Positions 20,393 through 30,850 of a DNA stretch of 64,000 bases are shown piece after piece. The translations under genes were made by a program, and so were the position numbers. Within the stretch, counting starts at the first letter, position 1, and every line of letters starts with the position of its first letter. Under the pieces are notes generated by a model. That model did no database searches. It was given only the letters and a program-made list of their open reading frames with translations, and was not told the origin of the DNA. Source of the stretch: Harmonia axyridis (taxonomy: Eukaryota > Arthropoda > Insecta > Coleoptera > Coccinellidae); contig NC_059502.1 in assembly GCF_914767665.1 (NCBI RefSeq), positions 55,534,031-55,598,030 of the forward strand. The letters run 5' to 3'.

Positions 20393-21652
20393 TTAGGCCA
20401 ATTGAAAATTCCCCAGTCTGCGGTGCTGGTATTAAATCCCTATGATTTTTAGTTAGTACCAACCTTCAAACGATACGTATCAAAATTTGACAGCAGTCCG
20501 ACCATTAGTTTGTAAGATATTGCGTTGTGAGTGTAGCTACTATTGTTATTTGAAAAAAGATGAAAAAAAAAACAATTTCGTGTACTGATAAAAAAGTGCT
20601 TTTTGAAGGGAAAATACATTTAAAGCAAAATCTTGGCTTGATGAAAAGTTTCTGGGGTCTGCACTAAGAAAATCAACCATCATTGATTGGTATGCTAAGT
20701 CTAAACGTGATGAAATGAGCACTGAAGAGGGCGAACGCAGTGGACGCCCGATGAAAAGATCAAAAAAGTTCACAAAATAATTTTGAAGTGAAGTTGCTCG
20801 AGATAGTAGACATTGTGAAGATATCATCTGAACGTGTACATCATATAATTCACAAATATTTTTACATGAGAAAGCTGTATGCAAAATGTGTGCCGCGCGA
20901 GCTTACAATGGATTAAAAGCAACATCGTGTTTATGATTCTGAGCAGTGTTTGAAGCTGTTCAAGTACAATAAACCTGAATTTTTGAATTTTTGCGTCGAT
21001 ATGTGACATTGGATGAAACATGGCTCCATCATTTCACCCCGGAGTCCAATCGACAGTCAGCTGAGTGAACTGCACACGATGAAGCGAATCCAAATCGAGG
21101 AAAAATACAACAGTCAGCTGGCAAGGTTATAGCAGTATTCTGGGATGCGCAAGGTTTAATATTCATTGATTACCTCCAAAAGGGCCAGATCATCAACAGT
21201 GATTATTATATAGCGTTATTGGATTGTTTAAAGGATGAAATCGTTAAAAAACTGCCCCATTTGAAGAAAAAAAAAGTGCTGTTTTATCAAGACACAAATC
21301 AATGTATCACAAATCAATGAAAACAATGGCAAAATTGCATGAATTGAGCTTCGAATTGCTTTTGCATCCACCGTATTAGCCAGTTCTGGTCCCCAGCGAC
21401 TTTTCCTATTCTCAGACCTCAAAAGAATGCTCGTTGGAAAGAAATTTAGGGCCAATGAAGAAGTAATGGCCGAAACTGAGGCCTCTTTCGAAGCGAAAGA
21501 CAAATCGTACTACAAAAATGGTATCGAAAAGTTTGAAGATCACTATGATCGCTGTATTGCCCTCGAAGGCAACTATGTTGAATAAAAAAATCGAATTTCG
21601 CTATAAAAGTGTGTTTTACTATGGTAGACTGGGGACTTTTCAATTGGCCTGT
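20393..21652 (+). mobile_element. Full-length mariner with both terminal repeats and TA duplication
   Basis: TA at 20391-20392 and 21653-21654 flank a 1260-bp element. The left end is TTAGGCCAATTGAAAATTCC; the right end, read inward, is ACAGGCCAATTGAAAAGTCC, and the match continues through CCAGTCT. Length and ends are those of a complete mariner. It belongs to the lineage with LEGNYVE at the C-terminus, distinct from the mellifera-like copies. The gene inside is dead. Confidence 0.93.
20560..21585 (+). pseudogene. mariner transposase pseudogene
   Basis: Read from ATG 20560 with frameshifts: STIIDWYAKSKRDEMST and GERSGRPM (DNA-binding region), ISSERVHHIIHKYFYMRKLY, TLDETWLHHFTPESNRQSAE (first catalytic Asp) followed by a stop for Trp, SAGKVIAVFWDAQGLIFIDY, LKDEIVKKLPHLKKKKVLFY, and a disrupted QDNAPCH region. 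Later come PSDFSYSQ in place of PSDFFLFS and a C-terminus equivalent to IALEGNYVE with its stop at 21583-21585. At least two stops and several indels inactivate it. Length matches a complete transposase of about 340 codons. Confidence 0.9.
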
Positions 21653-21654
21653 TA

Positions 21655-23731
21655 ATTCTCGCAGTATATGTTTTATGATATAAGCTTGGCGAAAAAAAAC
21701 AAAAAAAATGATATCTGCAGAGCAATTCAAAGGTCAACTAACATGACCGACAGTCTTTTTTTCAATTGAAAACAAAACAACAATATAGAGGCCTGGTAGT
21801 TTTATTATAGTTCGGGATGAAATATTCAAACAAATCCGATTAACGAGATTAAGGGCTTGTTCTACCTCCATTTCTAAAAGTTGTGTTTCACAAGTTTGGG
21901 GTTGGTTAAAGTGGACACTAAACTTCCGTATATATTAACACCTATTTCCGGTAAACTCTATATTCTTAGCCAGCAAATATCCAAACTTTCTCTAAAGAGT
22001 TACGACAAATCCTAGTCATGACAGGCCAGTGGCGGATCCAAAGAGAGTTAAAGGGGGTAATTACCCCCCATCAATTCTTCTCGGAATATTCAAAGTTTGG
22101 AGCCGAATCATCTTCCAACGAAGAGTAAATGCTTTAAGTATATGCAGAATGTTATTTGTTTCATTAATTATGAATATGATATTTGAACAAAAAATAATTT
22201 CATTGCCTCTGAACAGTACCATCAAACTTGTGACAGGCGTTATTGTGTCAGTGTATTTTGAATGCGCGTGAACGAGAATATGTTTCATATTTCAATATTA
22301 TTTTGTTGAACTATTTTTGGTGTAACAACGTGTTGTGTGAACATGTCTCTTTTCGAGGTTTCAGAAGGTGAATTTGACAATAACCCTGCTCATATATCCC
22401 ATCCATGAAAATATATGAAAATCATCTTTGATTTCAAGTTCAGAAATGATAAGAATATTTCTTTTTTTCTCTCACTAGAAAACTTCATTTCCAACCCATA
22501 AAGGGACGAAAAATGTTTTCCTTCCTGGCTGATAACAAGACAATCAAAATAGCAATCAGTTTCATTCAGGATAAAAGATAAATTCACGATTTTCCAAACG
22601 TAAGTACGATGTGTTGATCATATGATTTTAATGTTATCCCAACAGTCTCAACAAAAGAATTATGAAAAGAAAGTTGTTTACTGCTTTGTGTATCCAAAAT
22701 GAACCTTGCTCAATTCAATAAAACTAGGCTGGCTAGGTTACCCATAGCATTCCAAGGTATATTTTAAATTTGCCCTTAAATACAAAATAGCTGGATCCAA
22801 AATATTCATAGGAATTTTAAATATTGTAGTGATAGGTACTAATGATAGGTTCAAATATTTTATTAATTAATTTAGCAACTCTATAGGTACCTAGGTGAAT
22901 TTATGCATAACAGTATTGGTCTGAAGGCTAAATTTTCTTTATGTGTTTTACACAAGGCTTATAATATAGTTGTAATATCAGTTGATTTCTGGACGTCTGA
23001 TGTTACTACAAATTCATGACGTGAATTAACCTTCATCGTATCTTCACACGTACTTGATTGTAAGAGTAAGGTATCATTGAGAACTAAATGAGGGTTATAG
23101 GTGTTTGGTGGGCTCAATATTAAACTTGGGTGATGAATTTGAAATTATTTTTCGTAATCTGAACATCCATGTTCATTGTTGATACAATCAGGTATATTTG
23201 TTATCTCAGTTTTCTTAAATTTTGATGTTATGTCTTTGATTTTCTTTTGGTTATTAAATTTAATTTCACTAAGCAATATTTCGAATTGAATATCGACAAA
23301 AACAATTAATACACCAGGAAGTTCATAACAAAATTTTATAATAAAGGGTTAAAAATTGCATTATAAATTCGAAATATATAATAAATATATTATATCATTA
23401 TAATATGTATAGATATAATATATCATTATTCAATTAGAAAAAATTGAGGAAACATATTGTGAAATGCATAGTTCAAATATAATATTTTTTGTATTTTTCA
23501 AGTCGTTTCTGAAATTAAAGTTAGTTAACTTTAAAATTCAATCGGCTTTGGGTCAATCATTGCCTCAAAGCCGAGTTTTTTTGAGGTTTTTCCCTTGAGC
23601 TCCTTATTTGTTCAGTTACTCGCGTTTTTGTGTTAAAATGTTGGAATACCTCGATTCGCTTTCTGCATCTGAATCTGATGCCGAACTGAAAACTTTTTTT
23701 GTATCTATGTAGATCAGAGAAAAATCGAATG
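21655..23731. other. No gene recognised
   Basis: Very AT-rich. At 22026-22075 a CAGTGGCGGATCC start and a GGGGGTAATTACCCCC palindrome resemble hAT-type MITE ends, but I could not find the partner end. Confidence 0.4.
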
Positions 23732-23837
23732 GTGAGTAGGTATATCAAAAAAGTAGTTTCGTTAATCATTTGCCTGTTGTCTTTAAGGACCACTACCCTG
23801 AAGATGGCTGACGAATGTTTATCGAAACGTCGGTAAC
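23732..23837 (+). ncRNA. Possible mini-intron plus best hammerhead-like module
   Basis: A 56-nt possible intron runs from GTGAGTAGG (23732) to GTCTTTAAG (23787). Then TACC (23794-23797), CTGAAGA (23798-23804), a variable hairpin, GAAACGTC (23824-23831) and GGTA (23832-23835). TACC and GGTA pair perfectly as a stem I. CTGAAGA matches the CTGANGA core, and GAAAC-G-TC gives a minimal stem III with a cleavable C. Stem II is weak here (GAT/ATC at its base). It is the copy whose core best fits the hammerhead consensus. The link to Penelope elements is by analogy. Confidence 0.45.
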
Positions 23838-24039
23838 AACTTACCACACAGATGATGGAAACAGCCCGAAAAACCTTCAAGAACAGAGTTCATTTCCCAC
23901 CTCTGTAAATCTTTGTACACTGGCGAATTTTTAGTGTCGGTGATTGAATAATTCAGTCGCTTGAAAGTTGCCTGCTGGTATTACCTAACCCTATGTCCTA
24001 CGTAAGCGACTGATATTGCGAATTTTATGTACCTATATA

Positions 24040-24800
24040 ATATTTTGTGCTATTTTTCAGTGTATAAATTGAAGAAATGATTCAACAGGATTCACGGAAA
24101 AAACTGATTCGAAAAGTATTTAATTTCCTGTATTTCAGTATAGTAATGAGTTCATTGCAGTTCTAAAAATAGTGCTATAATGAACTTATTACAGCATTGT
24201 TTTCTGTTATATTTTTCATTTTGTGGTTTTCTACACAGACGTCCAATCCTATCAAAATTCAACACACATCAATTATTAATATGATATAATTTGGATCAGA
24301 AGAAATGATTTGCGACATTATTCGCAATTTCTCTTAATTCTGTTGCTGTTAAATCAATTTCGGCAGAAATAATTCACGAATTTAATGCGTAATTATAAAA
24401 TATTTCAAAATTCGAAACGTTATTCGATTCAAATTCATTTTCCATAATCTGTCAATTTTCGTAACAGTCACACAAACTGCCAAAATACAATACAAATGTC
24501 ACTAGGATGTACCTATAATCTAAATTTTTCATTGAATTTAGATAATATTTCACAAAACTTGACTGAAATAGAGAAAATATCGTCTAATACTCTTGCGTTC
24601 GAAAACTCGCTTCTTCGTCGCTCTTTTTCGAATTTTGCCTATGGCATGAGAGAAAGTAGTTGAATTGAAAAAATTCAACATTTTCATAAAACATCGAATA
24701 TTTTGTAAACTGTGAGACATTCATGTAAACGATATTTTCACATCTGATATCCATTACGTTTTTGTTTGACGTGGTCTTTTTGGGACACCCTATTGAATAA
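24040..24800 (+). repeat. Dispersed repeat R1 split by an inserted repeat R2
   Basis: The flanks 24040-24124 and 24638-24800 match, in order, an uninterrupted copy at 27575-27845. Shared stretches include CTGATTCGAAAAGTATTTAA, CCTATGGCATGAGAG and GATGTGGTCTTTTT-type ends. The intervening 24125-24637 (about 513 bp) is therefore an insertion. Function unknown; probably a non-autonomous element. Confidence 0.75.
24125..24637 (+). repeat. Repeat R2 inserted in R1 (hairpin-ended element)
   Basis: It starts near CAGTATAGTAATGAGTTCAT and an inverted partner (GTGCTATAATGAACTTATTAC), giving a hairpin at the left end. Further right it shares ATTTAATGCGTAATTATAAA and AATCTGTCAATTTTCGTAAC with the copy at 57441-57866. 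There is no coding capacity. Confidence 0.7.
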
Positions 24801-26254
24801 TACCTACTGAGGTTGTGTGTATGAGGCTAGAAATAAGTCGGCCATGGTGACCGCACGACATTTTTAGTATCAAGAATTTCCGATGTCCCAGAAATCTTAA
24901 GACAATGAGATTTTTGGATAAACCATCAACCCATAAGAACCCACCCGATCAGGCAGTCTTTCGATCGAAAGGGGCCTCAACTCCTACCTCCTACCCCCGG
25001 ATATAACCAGAGTATAATGCATTGAATGCACAGAGAGAGCGGAGTAATGTAGCAACACAATGGACCAGTCGATCTCTCCCTATCAGCCGCGAGTTCCAGA
25101 GCAGCCGCCGTAATCAGCAGTTCATATTTGTATATAATTTGTCCATATAAAAGGAAATCCCCCACGTATCGCTTACAATGTGACAGAAGGCCCTGAGGGA
25201 GACCCGTTCTACGGCCTCTTACAATGGGCCGAAGAGAACTCGTTACAGAGTCGAAGGCCGCTTTATGCGGAAAATATGGATCGTCATATGTGCATTACGA
25301 CGTTTATTTACGCACGGATACTTTCAAAAGGGACCGGTACCCACCGGATTTCTTTCATGAGAAAGGGTCGGGGGAATTTGTTTTGATTGAGATGGCGGTA
25401 CAGGATTTTTCGAAATTGTCAGGAAATATACACAAGACGAGTCTTTGACTTGTACATATATTTTAGCAGATTTTTGATGTCAAAAGAAACACATTTTTCC
25501 TTTACCATTTTTTCAGATTCGGCCGAGATGAAAAGATATAGCCATTTTAAATTTTCATAATCAGCTATGCCACCTCTGGAAACCTGCAAACTAAATTTTT
25601 TTTCATAAGAAAAATTCCAATCAGAATGACAATATGACTCAATGAACCTCAGACTAATCTGTGTTCAGAGATATTTATTATTATTATTATTTGCAGAAGA
25701 ATAGAGTAGGGGTTTCCACCCATAAACTCGAAATTACAAAATAAAATGGAATGCATAAACTACTGGAATACTAAAGAAACCTGCACATATTCAAAGTCAC
25801 TCAACTAAGTAATGTCAAACTTACAAAATAAATACTTCCGAAAATAATAAAGAAACCCGCACACAAATAAAGTTACTGAATTTGGCTAAAGGCGATTATG
25901 CTCTCGCAGTTAAGTTTTAAGGTTACTCATGTTTTTTTCAAAATCTATCATTATAATAGCAATTAGGTACTACATACGTTAATGCAAAACAATGGAAAAA
26001 AATTGAAAACTTTTTGGAGCTTGTTGATCTGAATATGCAAAAAAATCACTCAACAATTTCATCAGATCGTCAGCATTGAAAAAAAATTTAATAATATAAG
26101 ATACATTTTTTTATAATGCTCTTAGCCCTCCTGCAAATTAGCAGCTTTATTCAAGCATGACATTTGAACATATAAGTTCTTATGAAAACCTACCCACAGG
26201 TTATTATGCAGTTACAACATCTAAAAAATTTCAACACGCTCTATTACGCTGTGT
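24801..26254. other. No gene recognised; GC-richer island at about 24960-25450
   Basis: The island contains two overlapping plus frames (25180-25386 and 25224-25448) of balanced composition that match nothing I know. It could be an exon, a promoter or conserved non-coding DNA. The remainder is AT-rich. Confidence 0.35.
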
Positions 26255-26505
26255 CCTGCATGAGCGAACTATTGCGAGCAATGCGAGCGACGCGACTAAA
26301 GCGAATTTATCAAACCTTGGAATATAATAGCGCTATCCTACGTGCAGTCGTATCGGTCGAAAAACTGTTCGACGCGAATTTCGCGCGATGTCCGCGATGC
26401 ACAATCCCAACCCCAACCATATATTTGTCTCGCCGTGTCGTGTTTGTAGATTTCAACGAAGGACACTGAAAGTCGCGCTGGTCGCATCGCTCGCGTAGTA
26501 CCTAG
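26255..26505. repeat. Short MITE-like element with GC-rich inverted ends
   Basis: The left end GCGAGCAATGCGAGCGACGC (about 26275) and the right end, read inward, GCGAGCGATGCGACCAGCGC (from about 26497) are imperfect inverted repeats. They flank about 200 bp that hold other copies of CGCGA/TCGCG. The ends resemble those of PIF/Harbinger-type MITEs; the superfamily assignment is tentative. Confidence 0.5.
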
Positions 26506-26799
26506 GGATTCTGAACAAAAAAATGTTTAAAATTCACGTTTTGGAGAAAATGTTTTTTTTTGTACCTAATTCGAACTGAGGTGGTGTCAGTAAAAAGCGC
26601 TGCACCTTTTCTGCATATCAAGTTGAAAAGTTGCATATCCTGTGAGGATTTCAAAAAGGTGAAATACAGGTGATATCCTTTTTCAGAAAAAATATATTCA
26701 AATGTTCACCGAAACTGGAAGATTTTTATGAGAAACTGATTTTGTCGCCCTTTGATGATTTTTGACGTCTTTATCAAAAATAATCAATTAAGAATTGCC

Positions 26800-27212
26800 G
26801 TAATCACTAAACGGCACCAAATATTTGGAAGATATACTAACGGAAATTCGACTTAATCTGTGGTTTCAACACGACGGGTGCCCAGCACACTTAAGTTGTC
26901 ATGTTAGGGAATATTTGCACCACACATATCCTCACTTGGAAGAGGTCGTGAAATTTTGTGGCCCTCCCGTTCACCAGACCTGAATTCTCTGAAATTTTTT
27001 CATTGAGGATGTTTGAAAAATGAAATTATTACAATCCTTTAAGTTAAGAGATGAAGCGGAACTAAGGGACCGCATTCGTATTTCTGCAGCCAAAATAGCG
27101 GAAAGAAACTTGGATACTTTAAAAGATCATTTTTCAATCGATGCAGGATGCAGGGCATGTATTCACGAAAGGGGTGGTCATTTTGAAATTTTCTCTAATA
27201 ATAATTGTTAAT
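26800..27212 (+). pseudogene. Tc1/mariner-superfamily transposase fragment, DD41D (rosa-like)
   Basis: Frames read LNGTKYLEILTEIRLNLWFQ followed by HDGCPAHLSCHVREYLHHTY (second catalytic Asp in QHDGCPAH). A decayed SPDL..L.FF region near 26975 follows, and the tail ends GGHFEIFSNNN before a stop. In this family the last two Asp residues are normally 41 apart, and the spacing here, allowing for frameshifts, fits. The N-terminal half is missing. The C-terminal frame 27020-27211 is continuous. Confidence 0.65.
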
Positions 27213-27574
27213 TATCCTTCTCGTCCCATTGTTCATTGTTCTGACTTGTTGATATCGAAGCTCCTGTGCGCATATCATTGAATAATTTTATTTTATAAGT
27301 AATTTGAGGAGTTACTAACATTTTTCAATAAAATTATTCAATAAGTTACAGCAGAATGTGAAATGAAAGATTTTTGGGAAAAAGTGACAAAATTAGATCT
27401 TTTCTCCTGAATAAGGTTAACACCTGTATTTACCTGTTCGAAATGCTCACAGAATAGGCAAACTTCAACTCAACGCAGAAAAGAACCAGTGCTTTTTTTA
27501 TACCACCTTAGATCGAATTCTGCACAAGAAACAATTTCTCCAAAAGGTTTTATTCATTTTTTTTCAGAATAACT
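27213..27574. other. No gene recognised
   Basis: AT-rich; it includes the likely 3' flank of the DD41D element. AATAATTTTATT (near 27280) and AATAAAATTATT (near 27327) are inverted relative to each other. Confidence 0.4.
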
Positions 27575-27845
27575 GCTATATTTTGTGCCATTTTTCAGTG
27601 CATAAATTGAATCAATCATTCAACAATATTCACGGAAGAAAACTGATTCGAAAAGTATTTAATAGTACCTATGGCATGAGAGGAAGTATTCAAAGTGGAA
27701 AAATTCATCTTTTTCATAAAACATCAAATATCTCGAAAACTGTGAGACTTTTATGTGAACGATTTTTTTATTCAGAAGAAGAGCACATTCTGATTTCTTC
27801 TGATTTACATTCCGTTTTCATTTGATGTGGTCTTTTTAGCACAGA
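27575..27845 (+). repeat. Uninterrupted copy of dispersed repeat R1
   Basis: Matches 24040-24124 plus 24638-24800 without the insertion. It serves as the empty site that defines R2. The 80-codon open frame within it is not conserved in the other copy. Confidence 0.7.
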
Positions 27846-28049
27846 TTATGAAAGTTAAGTCACTAGTCAGAGTAAAAATCATAAAAAGATAAATAAATGT
27901 CATTTATTGCAGAGCAAATGGCCATCGACCTTGGATCCTTCAGCCTGTTCTTTCCGTTACATCGTTTTCACATTTCTGGTAATAAAAAAAAAATAATTTC
28001 CATGCTGAATTCTAAATATATTGAATAAGGTCCGACTTGGGTGTTTTCT

Positions 28050-28330
28050 TGAGGAGATGTGGTTGTTATCATCTTGGTAGAGGGCTAATACATCATCTCG
28101 TTTTCAGAGTTTTTCAACAAATCAGGTTAATAATGTATTTAGTCTGGATCTTATTGGTTCAGTCTTGGTGCTTGAATGGAGTAAGACGTTTGGTGGATTA
28201 TGGAGTATATTATTCGGGTGCCTCATACTTGTAATGGTTCTAAGCTCTGTTGTTTCTAGCATTTCTTAATGTTGATCTACTGCATTGTGATGCTGATGTG
28301 CATACTCTAGTAGTGGGCATCCAATTTTAT
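28050..28330 (-). pseudogene. LINE reverse-transcriptase C-terminal remnant
   Basis: On the minus strand, pieces read LEYAHQHHNAV, ETTELRTITSMRHPNN and LHNPPNVLLH. This is the TTELR.LR.I..MRHPNNPLYNPP block that follows the palm domain in some insect LINEs. Stops and frameshifts are frequent. Confidence 0.45.
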
Positions 28331-28459
28331 TGTGAGATTTTTGCTGCTTTAGATACTTTGCTTTTGGAAGGCTAATTTGCCCTAGAAATAACCTTTTTTT
28401 CATGTCCTTAGTGTTCAATATATTATCAATTTGTACTATCTAGTATTTCATTGCTGGAT

Positions 28460-28905
28460 GGATGTATGTTAGAGTTGTGCACCTTCGACGTCAGTTGTCG
28501 TTTCGGCATTACAAAAACACGCTTGACAGCATCTCATAAACGTAGTTGGATTTCTGTTCGTACGGTTAGCGATTTCTCGAAATGACAGCCTTGCCTCTCG
28601 TAAACCAATAATTCAACCTCTTTCAAATTCACAAGCGATAAATTCCGGGTACACGTGCGCTAGGCATTTAAACAACAATTAAACATCGACTTCGAATCTC
28701 CTCGAACAGCTGGTTTGCTGTAAAATTTAATAAACTTGCAAAAACGACTATAATATTTAAGTGAAAAAATTGTTTACATGAAAAACCTTCACGATTTTTT
28801 TTTCCAAATTTCAATCATTTACTCCTTGCTATACTATCTATGCCAAAAAATATTAAAAATTCGAACAGTTCTTTTTGGGTGTTGCAGTTTCTTTGTTAGT
28901 TAGTA
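28460..28905 (-). mobile_element. Tc1-like element with long terminal repeat, 5' part only
   Basis: On the minus strand the terminal repeat runs from about 28905 to 28795. After it the frame encodes EFIACEFERG followed by a stop, then IIGLREARLSFREIANRTNR and NPTTFMRCCQACF. This is the N-terminal paired-type helix-turn-helix of a Tc1-like transposase (ERGRIIGLREAG.SFREIA...NR.PTTV). The terminal repeat is the inverted counterpart of the 3' end at 47043-47154, so both fragments belong to one family. The catalytic core is absent here. Confidence 0.75.
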
Positions 28906-30593
28906 TTAAACAAAAATCGAGTGCAATTTGCAAATCGTTATATCAAATATCGTTGTAGGTACTTTGTTTACCCCCTTCCACTAGCTTACTCGTATTTATA
29001 TTCAACAGTGATAATAGCCGTATAGAACTGATTATTTCAAAGCGATAACCCCTACTCTTCAGAAGTCTCAATGGAATATCTCTTTTCAAGTAACCCTATC
29101 GCATCAACATCACATAATGATAGCTTAACCCCTGGCACATGTTGAGTTCTACACATCGGGTAAATCAACACAGAAAAAAATTATATTCATATCACCATAT
29201 GGTAGATATGGAAATGACTGAAAGATGTGAAGGAAAATTCTCCTGTTTTCTTTCAATTGAACATAACGGCTTCACAAATTATTATACTTTTTATTTAGAT
29301 CAATTATAGTATTTTGTTCTTTTAGAAATGAAAGTGTGACTTTTTATGGCGAGACTGAATTTCAGGAGAGCCGCAAAAAATGCTTTTACTCTGAATTAAA
29401 CATGCAATATTTTCCGAAAACGAAATCCAAAAGATATAAATGAAGGAAATATTTTTGAGGAAGATTGCAGCGCAGCTGATGGATTTTAGACAATATTGTG
29501 GTTACACCAAAGAGTCTTTATTAAGTATCTTTTGACAATTCAACAATATAAATATCAGGAATAAGATGCGAAGAAACCTGTAAGGCATCAAACAGCGGCA
29601 TTATTTAAAATATTATAAATATGGTCAAAGGTCGAGCGTATTCAATATTGTACCGTAAAAATGTGAACTTTTTTTGGATTCTCCCTACCATTCTTCTACT
29701 TCTTGTGAAAACGCGAGTTCATTTGATTTTGACTGATAGAAACAGAAACATATTTGGCATTTATTTTATACTGAAAGGGATTCAAGTTTCTTGTCTGGAA
29801 AATAATCAAGATTTCATTATCAGATTGAAGATATTGATTAGCCCTTTTTTTGAGGAGGATTTTATTCGCCTAAATTCTACCCCAATACCATCTAGGGTTA
29901 GTTAAAGTTCATTGGAGAGTCGGCAGGAATTTCTTATTGTTTCAGGGTTTTTTACTTCCCCTTTATTTTATTTTCCATTTGTATCAGAAGAATAAAATTA
30001 AGACTTATTTATATCGCATCTATGGTATAGGTACTGATAAAAAACAATTTAGGTATTAATTTTACCCTGGATTTGTACTAATCCGATCACTCACAACTAC
30101 TAGGATTGACTAGATAAGTACCTACACTATTATCATATAAGGGTGCATATAAAATTGGATCTACCTGTATTAGTTCTTTTCTTTGTGGTACAAATGTGAG
30201 TAATAGATAAAAATATTAAGATAAGGATTAGTATTAGGGCATTAGGTAGATTTAGGTGAGTTGTAGTTATATATTAGATAGGAAATAATAGCTGTTGGGA
30301 AATCTTTATATTGGGGTTAACTAGATTTCTCCTTTTTTTCACATAAATTCCTTCATTGATTTGCTATATTCCATATGACTAATTTTTTCATCTGAGTAAG
30401 AAAAAAACCCATCCATTTATTAATTTGTTTCGAACTAAATGATCAGGCATTCAAATAACCCGACACTCTGTATTCTTTTTTTATATTTACCTTTTTGGAA
30501 GGGTAAAGATTCTACCCCTAAAAGAGCTAGCTGGTCACTTCTTGTCAGGGGGTTAATTTTCTCATGAAATGTTGAATTTTATCATATTAAATC
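28906..30593. other. No gene recognised
   Basis: AT-rich. The frame 29621-29905 (94 codons, no ATG-linked context) matches nothing I recognise. Short TAGGTA-type repeats are frequent at 30020-30280. Confidence 0.4.
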
Positions 30594-30850
30594 AACAATA
30601 TTATCAAAAATACTTATTGTCTAGCAGCAATTGGTTTGAATGTAACACCCTGTAGTTTGTTACAGTTTTAGATTTAAAAAAAATGTATAAAAATAAGAAA
30701 TAACTTTTTTCATATTCTGTCTGCTAGACCACAAGTAACAAACATGTTTGGAAACAGCTCATTTTTATTGATCTAAAAATGAAACAAACTACAGGGTGTT
30801 ACATTCAAACCAATTGCCGCTAGGCAATAAGTATTTTTGATAAAATTGTT
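30594..30850. repeat. MITE of about 257 bp with ~70-bp inverted repeats
   Basis: The left arm from AACAATATTATCAAAAATAC to ACACCCTGTAGTTTGT is inverted as ACAAACTACAGGGTGT... to TTTTTGATAAAATTGTT on the right. The ends contain ACACCCTGT, a motif shared by many dispersed repeats in this window. There is no coding capacity. Confidence 0.75.

Noticed and set aside
22026..22075. hAT MITE starting CAGTGGCGGATCC
   Set aside because: The start looks right but no partner end or target duplication was found.
25180..25448. Overlapping frames in a GC-richer island as an exon
   Set aside because: Two overlapping frames are equally open and neither matches a known protein; kept only as an unassigned island.
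29621..29905. 94-codon hydrophobic frame as a membrane protein
   Set aside because: AT-rich composition produces such frames by chance; no signal, motif or homologue recognised.
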